From Amia ocellicauda (Eukaryota > Chordata > Actinopteri > Amiiformes > Amiidae): DNA of 64,000 nt. The notes under the pieces are model-generated. The model searched no databases. It was not told the DNA's origin and was given only the letters and a program-made list of their open reading frames with translations. Positions 58,270 to 64,000 of the stretch are shown here, one piece after another (positions within the stretch are counted from its first letter, which is position 1; every line of letters begins with the position of its first letter). The stretch lies in assembly GCF_036373705.1 (NCBI RefSeq), contig NC_089863.1, positions 7,229,357 to 7,293,356 of the forward strand, in the 5' to 3' direction. Made by a program: the position numbers and the translations under genes.

Positions 58270-58850
58270 TGTTTTATATTCATAATAATAATATGCAGAC
58301 TGAGCAAATTAGATTTATCGAGCTAGCGACAGGCAGTTGTTCGGGGCATAGCCTCTGGACATTGTTCTCTCCACTTTGACTTCTGTTTATTATGATAAGA
58401 GGAACACCCAAACAGATAAATAGCCCACAGATACCAGTTTGCTTAGTGTTTGTTTGTGGTTTTCTGTTCTTCTCTCAAGGCTGAAGATGTTACATTATAG
58501 TGATTAATTACCTCATTGTCCATCATTAAAGAAAATAGTTAGATTGGGCAGTTTGTATGCCATAACAGGAAAACACCTGCTTCCATGATAACCCCCCTCC
58601 TCAGGAAGACCACCACAAACATTACAAGGGCCAGGGACCTGACCTCAAGACAATACTTTAGGAAACCTGTGACTGACCCTGCCCACAGACCCACATGTCA
58701 TGGATTGTATAAAAGCGGTTCACTTCTGCTGTTCAGAGAGAGACTCTGCTCAGGTGCAGAGCTTCCATGTCAGGGTCTCTCAGGCCTGGCATGTAAAATA
58801 AATACATTTATCATCTGTGCATCAAGACTGGGTTCTTCACTTAGCTTACA
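58270..58850 (+). mobile_element. Probable solo LTR of an endogenous retroelement
   Basis: About 580 bp starting TGTTTTATATTCATAAT and ending TTCACTTAGCTTACA (TG..CA). It has a TATA box, TATAAAAG, at 58,708-58,715 and a polyadenylation signal, AATAAA, at 58,797-58,802. About 80 bp separate them, which fits a U3-R-U5 layout. No gag, pol or env sequence lies beside it, so it is most likely a solo LTR. I could not find a target duplication, and the class is not determined. An inverted relative of its left half is at 45,583-45,938. Confidence 0.6.
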
Positions 58851-58879
58851 ACCCCTACTGTTTAAAATGATTTAAATGC

Positions 58880-58974
58880 TCTGATTTAGGAAATTATTAG
58901 TTAAATCAAGGGTTAAATTAAGTAATTGAGAGCTCAGTTGAACCAGAAACCAGCACCAGAACTGAGAACCACTG
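58880..58974. mobile_element. Right half of a split hAT-like MITE
   Basis: It reads GGGTTAAATTAAGTAATTGA, then ACCAGAAACCAGCACCAGAA, and ends CTGAGAACCACTG. This is the CAGTGGTTCTCAG terminus of the family at 7,573 and 8,850. The left half lies on the far side of the LTR. Confidence 0.6.
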
Positions 58975-58979
58975 TCCTA

Positions 58980-60215
58980 GAAGAACACATGGTGCGCAAC
59001 AATAACTTTTTCAATGCTGTTTTTAATGATGGTACGGTACAAAACATGGATTGACACATTTAAACTTCTTCCTATTTACATTTAGGTTCATTGACATGTT
59101 TATTTGCTATTATTATAATATTGCCTAAGAATACATTATTAAAAATACTGGTATACATTACATTTTCATATAATTGGCTACCCATAAACATTCTAAATTC
59201 TCTACACAGTAAAGACTGGTGTCGCATATTGCATATTTTAGCTAAATGTAGACTGGGTTCCAGTCAGCTTTAGTGTACAACCATAGCTCAGTGTGGTATT
59301 AGGGGCTGGTGTGTGAACATGTGTGCGCTGGTAGGGCGGGGTGTTGGATCCCCAGCTGGTTGTGGTGGGACGGTCTGGGTTAAAGTCAAGGGCCGGTGTT
59401 TAGTCGAAGTCCATCCCTGCGTTTGCCTCAACTCTCATATGTACGGGTCCAAAATGAGAAATGAATACTAGTGCTTTCCCGACAACACAAACATGATTTG
59501 TAGATAATAAAACTTATGAATGCTTTATTCAATTATTTTCATGTATCTGTATTTTAAGTGTCTGCACACACCATTTATTGAGATTATTATAACTGTTTAA
59601 CGGTCTTAGCTGATTGAGTAATTCTAAAGACAATAGTTGATTGAAAAAATGAAAAGACAATGCTTGATTGAAGACAGACAGAAATGCATTAAGAATTAAT
59701 AGTTAAAGTAGTTCCCATGAAGGGGTAAATACAAGCAAATGATTGTTTCATAGACGAAACTGAAACAATTAATAATATTATACAGAAAGATAAAAGTAAA
59801 TTTTCCCACTACAGTAAGATAGTGTTATCCTGGGGAACTATTTGTGGAACTGGGATTTCACACCCGAATTGATGTCCTCTATGCCACAATTTTGTGTCTT
59901 AAATTGCATCGGGGGGTATGCAGAAGACCCCCCTGGCCACAAACTAGATGAGGAGAAGGTTATCGTGAAGCTGAAAAAACTGTGTAGAGCTGTATTGAAC
60001 TGAAATATAGGTATAAAAGGGAATTATCTATTGGGTTGGGTTCAGCGTCAGTGTTACAAGGGTTACTTTCTCCCATGAAAAATCAACTCCCAAAATTGAT
60101 CATAGTTCATTTCAAGGTACAGTCATTTGTTTTCTGGGGAGCGCTTTCTGGAACTGGAAACATAAGACAAATAGTGAAGACTATTTTGGGTGTATTTGGT
60201 CCGTTTGTGGTTTTC
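58980..60215. other. No recognised gene
   Basis: AT-rich DNA without recognised features. Confidence 0.4.
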
Positions 60216-60352
60216 CTGTTTTTAGCTTAAGACCAGATATGGAGTGATGATAACGGATGCATCTGTTTCCTCGACGGTGGAGACATGACCGAGAGCACAC
60301 TAGTGCCGGTGATGGGACACAAGCTGCGGTGCGTCATTTGATCCTGAAAATA
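60216..60352 (+). pseudogene. 5' remnant of a third zinc-finger gene copy
   Basis: GATAACGGATGCATCTGTTT, CTAGTGCCGGTGATGGGACA and ATTTGATCCTGAAAA match the copy A upstream region (24,405-24,520) in the same order. Homology stops about 130 bp before the exon 1 start codon would be expected. There AT-rich DNA and a Tx1-like LINE begin. It is a truncated duplicate of the promoter/5' UTR only. Confidence 0.6.
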
Positions 60353-61890
60353 CTGTTTATTGGTTTTAGTATTTTACATTTCAAAATAATAAAAACATTC
60401 AAAAAATTGTAATACTTGTGATACATTTTGTTTTTAAAAACAATCTTCTAAAATCACTTAAAATGTTTAAAATCTTAAAGTGATTAACTTAAACAAAATA
60501 CATGAACTCAAATAAACCTGTGCTTAAATCAGTAAAACAATAAACTTGTGATAAAAGGCAAACTGCCAAACCAACAAAAAAGGTCAAATACATTGAAATT
60601 AACTGAAAATGCATCAGATAAATCAAAAAATAAATAAAACCATAAAATAAAAAACAAAAACAAAACAATCTGATGAATTTAAAATTAAAAACCAAACAGC
60701 CAATGTATTTGACAAAATAACAAAACAGAAGTGCATTTAAAATCAACAAATTATTTAAAAATCATATTTGTAAAAACAATAATTCATTAAAAGTGGTTAA
60801 AAGATCTTGGACTCGGGCTCCAGCAGGGGGAGATGGCCGTCCCCGGAGGTGGGTCCCATCGCAGGATCCTGAGCTCCCCCAGATCTTGTATATGCCAGTT
60901 CTTAAAGGCTTCATCCTTGCCCCTCTGGTGGACCTCCAGATTGACATAATCCCTAACTAGTACAATGCCCCTCCGCGTGACGACAATTGGGTCCAGCTCC
61001 TGCTTGTTGAATAGACATATGTTCCGTCCCTCCCACAGGGCCTGTTTCACTGCTCAGACGACACGCCACCAGCACCTCAGGGTTGTCAATGTAATTCCCT
61101 TGGCTGGTCCATAGAGGATCTGCTGGGCGGTCGCCCGCACAGGAACGGCAAACCTGTGGAGGAACGTAGAAAACAGGAGCCAGACCCTGCAGGCGGAGGG
61201 GCAATCCCTAAAGATATGAGCCTCCATCTCCTTCCCCAGGCAACCCTTGTAGGGGCAGATGTCATAAGGGGCCAGGCCCCTTCTGTGCATGAACACTCGG
61301 GTGGGGAGACACCGCAAAAGCTCGGAGCGCCCTGTAGAACGGCGGGGGATCCCACGAGTGCGACCTGGTGTTATCCATGGCGCAGAGGCCGAATGGTCTC
61401 AGGCTGCTGGTGAAATAAAAGCGGTTCATAAAACTCACTTTCTTGCCAGCAGCCTGGATGTTCTTGACCACATAGGCCAGCCCCTGTGCCTTTATAAGCC
61501 GCACAACGTCCGGGACCCCCCTGCCTCCATCCAGGGTACCCTTCACCATCTGCACTCTTTTCAGCCTCTCCATTTTGCTCCCCCAGACAAACCGAAATAT
61601 AATTCTGGTCACTAGTTTTGCGATGACCTTGTCTGGGGGGAAGATCATTCCTACGTAGAGAAGTATCGGGAAGAGGATGGCCTTTACGACCAGCACCTTA
61701 CCAGCCATCGTCAAGGTCCTTGTACTCCAGCCTTGGATCTTCCTTTGGACCTTGGATAAGGCCTCCTCCCAGCTCCGGGTTCCTGTGTTGGTCCCGTCGA
61801 TCATGATCCCCAGAACCTTGATAGACGGCTTCACAGGGAACACGGTCGGCGGGCCCCAGCCAACAGGCCATGCCCTGGTAGGTAGAAATG
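60353..61890 (-). mobile_element. Tx1/L1-like LINE, 3' portion
   Basis: The minus-strand frames 61,843-61,262, 61,317-61,054 and 61,050-60,787 are successive parts of one non-LTR ORF2 downstream of the RT core. Recognisable pieces are KVLGIMIDGTNTGTRSWEEA, KVQRKIQGWSTRTLTMAGKV, FRFVWGSKMERLKR and GGRGVPDVV. A C-terminal zinc-knuckle-like CPYKGCLGKEMEAHIFRDCP follows. These match the post-RT region of Tx1-group L1 elements. The RT core itself is missing (5' truncation near 61,890), and frameshifts are present. The T-rich minus strand of 60,780-60,353 may be its 3' UTR. Confidence 0.65.
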
Positions 61891-62069
61891 TACTTAGTTT
61901 AATGTCTCAATGTAATCTGAAATTAAAGCATAGAACAAATAAACAATTGGAGATAAATAATAAATCATGGAATAATTTTGTTTAACAAAATGTAACCCAT
62001 TAAGCTGACAAACCCCTCTGGTACATTTAAAAGTGCACGAGCTTCTCTTCAATCCCATGTCTACTCTTA

Positions 62070-64000
62070 AGAACATAAGAACATAAAAAAAGTTTACAAA
62101 TGAGAGGAGGCCATTCAACCCATCATGCTTGTTTGCTGTCCATTAATTGGATTAATAAGTGATCCAAGGTTCCTATCCAGTCTGATTTAAAATTTTCCCA
62201 AATTTTCAGCTTCAACCACATTGCTGGGGAGTTTGTTCCAGATTGTGACAACTCTCTTTGTGAAGAAGTGTCTCATATTTTAAGTCTTGAATGCCTTTGT
62301 GTCCCCGGGTCTATGTGTCCCTGCTATCTGGAAAAGCTCCTCTGGTTTGATGTGGTCGAAGCCTTTCATGATTTTGAAGACCTGGAATAAGTCTGGTTGC
62401 TCTCCTCTGAACTGCCTCTAGAGCAGCGATATCTTTCTTGAAGTGTGGAGCCCAGAACTGCACACAATATCCAGATGAGCTCTAACTAGTGCATTGTACA
62501 GTCTGAACATCACTGCCCTTGTTCTCAATTCTACACTTTTGACAATATACCCTAACATCCTGTTTGCCTTTTTTATTGCTTCCCCACATTGTTTGGATGG
62601 AGAAAGTGAGGAGTCCACATAGACTCCTAGGTCTTTCTCATGCGTTACTTCATCCAGTTCTATTCCTCCCATAGTGTAATTATAGTGGACATTTTCTAAG
62701 TCCCTTTGAATAACATGTGGTGCCGAGATTGTATCTGCTGAGCAACCTATTTTTGTATCATCAAGTTTGCTAACTATCCTAGAGTCCAGATCATTAATAT
62801 AGATTAGAAAAAGCAAAGGCCCTAGTACTGATCCCTGTGGAACTCCACTAACAACCTCACTCCAGTTAGAAGTGACTCCTCTAATCGACACCCTCTGTTT
62901 CCTAGACATCAACCAGTTCATAATCCATCTACTTACATTACCCTGAATGCCTACAGCTTCCAATTTGAGGATCAGTCTTTGGTGTGGAACCTTATCAAAA
63001 GCTTTTAGAAAATCTAAGTATATCATATCATGTGCTTTCACAGCTGCAGCTGCAGTTGCATGTTCAAAACATTCTAATAAATTAGTAAGACATGATCTGC
63101 ATCGTCTAAACCAAGAATATGGTTTTCATTAAGATGCTCCTCTATTTTCTGTCTAATTATTTTTTCCAACATTTTACAGGTGATGCAGGTGAGACTGATT
63201 GGTCTGTAATTTCCTGGCTCAGTTTTGTCCTCTTTCTTGTGGATTGGTATGACATTTGCTGTCTTCCAGTCAGTTGGCACATCCCCTGTTCTAAGTGTCA
63301 TTTGGAATATTTGAGTTAGCGGCCTATAAATAATTTCCCTCATTTCCTTAAGTACTGTTGGAAATATACCATCTGGCCCAGGTGATATGTTTGATTTTAA
63401 TTCTGCTAGTCCCTTTAGTACCTCCTACTCATTTATCCTGATCTCTCTAACGGTTTGACTGGACTGGTTGTTAACCTGTGGCATGTCATCTGTTTTTTCT
63501 TTTGTAAAAACCTCTGTGAAATACTCATTTGCCACATCTTGTTCATTTTCTAAGATACTTCAATTTTTGCCCTTTATCTGTTTCACATCCTCTTTTATTT
63601 ACCTCTTGCTGTTGTAATATTGAAAAAAGCTCTTTGCATTAGTTTTAGCTCCAAGAGCTATGTTTCTTTCTATTTCCCTCTTTGCTTTCCTGATCCCTTC
63701 CTTAAGATATCCTTGCAGTATTTTGTATTGTCTCTATACTTTTTGTATGTGCTATACAACATTTTCTTTCCCTTGATATTTTTTTGCATACTTCTATGAA
63801 ACCGTTTTGGCCAATGTTTTTTCCAATGTCCTCAATTTGCTAAGTTTTGGTACAAATTTCTCCTGAGACTCAAAGAGTATATTCTGAAAATATAACCATC
63901 CATTTTCAACTGAATCTGTATCCAGTGTGCTCCAGTCTACCTCTATGTTCCACCTCATACCTTCAAGGTTTGCTTATCTAAAATTGTAGACCATTGTTTT
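62070..64000 (-). mobile_element. CR1-type LINE, copy 3, running off the window
   Basis: The 3' end (AAGAACATAAGAACATAAAA on the plus strand) is at about 62,070. The C-terminal frame is broken. The reverse transcriptase spans 63,343-62,418 in two frames: NVIPIHKKEDKTEPGNYRPI, then LEKIIRQKIEEHLNENHILG, then motif A YLDFLKAFDKVPHQRL and motif [21 protein letters not shown]. At the catalytic site four codons are lost, leaving SKLDDTKIG where copy 1 has SKLVKFTDDTKIG, so the enzyme cannot work. The part upstream of the RT continues to the right edge with many stops. Confidence 0.85.

Overview
The window looks like nuclear DNA from a ray-finned fish. It has sparse, intron-split or single-exon genes in AT-rich DNA, canonical GT/AG splice sites, CpG-rich promoter-like patches and many microsatellites. 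Its transposon mix is fish-like: CR1 and L2 LINEs, a Tx1/L1-like LINE, DIRS/Ngaro-like debris, solo LTRs, Tc1-like elements and several hAT/MITE families. The CR1 subfamily would fit an early-branching lineage, but I cannot name the species. Nothing bacterial, viral-episomal or CRISPR-like is present.

Left part (1-24 kb). A decayed transposase lies at the left edge. Next come a small C3HC4 RING E3 gene on the minus strand (2.5-3.1 kb), one exon of an SPSB-type SPRY/SOCS-box gene (6.3-6.8 kb), and a second, related RING gene with a C-terminal membrane anchor on the plus strand (15.4-16.0 kb). All three belong to ubiquitin-ligase families. The rest is repeats, microsatellites and unassigned DNA, plus one decayed exon-like fragment at 21.7 kb.

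Middle and right (24-56 kb). This part holds a tandem pair of C2H2 zinc-finger genes. Each has a small coiled-coil first exon (24.65 kb and 40.29 kb) and a large second exon (31.48 kb and 53.08 kb) joined in matching phase. Copy B appears intact (about 570 aa, seven canonical fingers plus one degenerate). Copy A is broken by stop codons and a frameshift. Both the copy A intron and the gap between the two genes contain LINE or DIRS/Ngaro-like fragments. The copy B intron contains hAT-family sequence and an LTR fragment. A third promoter-like remnant of the same family sits at 60.2 kb.

Right edge (56-64 kb). A Tc1-like element with long inverted repeats, a probable solo LTR inside a split MITE, a Tx1-like LINE 3' part, and a CR1 LINE that runs off the window.

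The strongest new observations come from comparing repeats. Four hAT-type insertions can be bounded with 8-bp target duplications, one of them against its own unfilled paralogous site. There is also a 387-bp stretch identical between the two zinc-finger first exons with sharp edges. I did not find a credible new multi-gene system.
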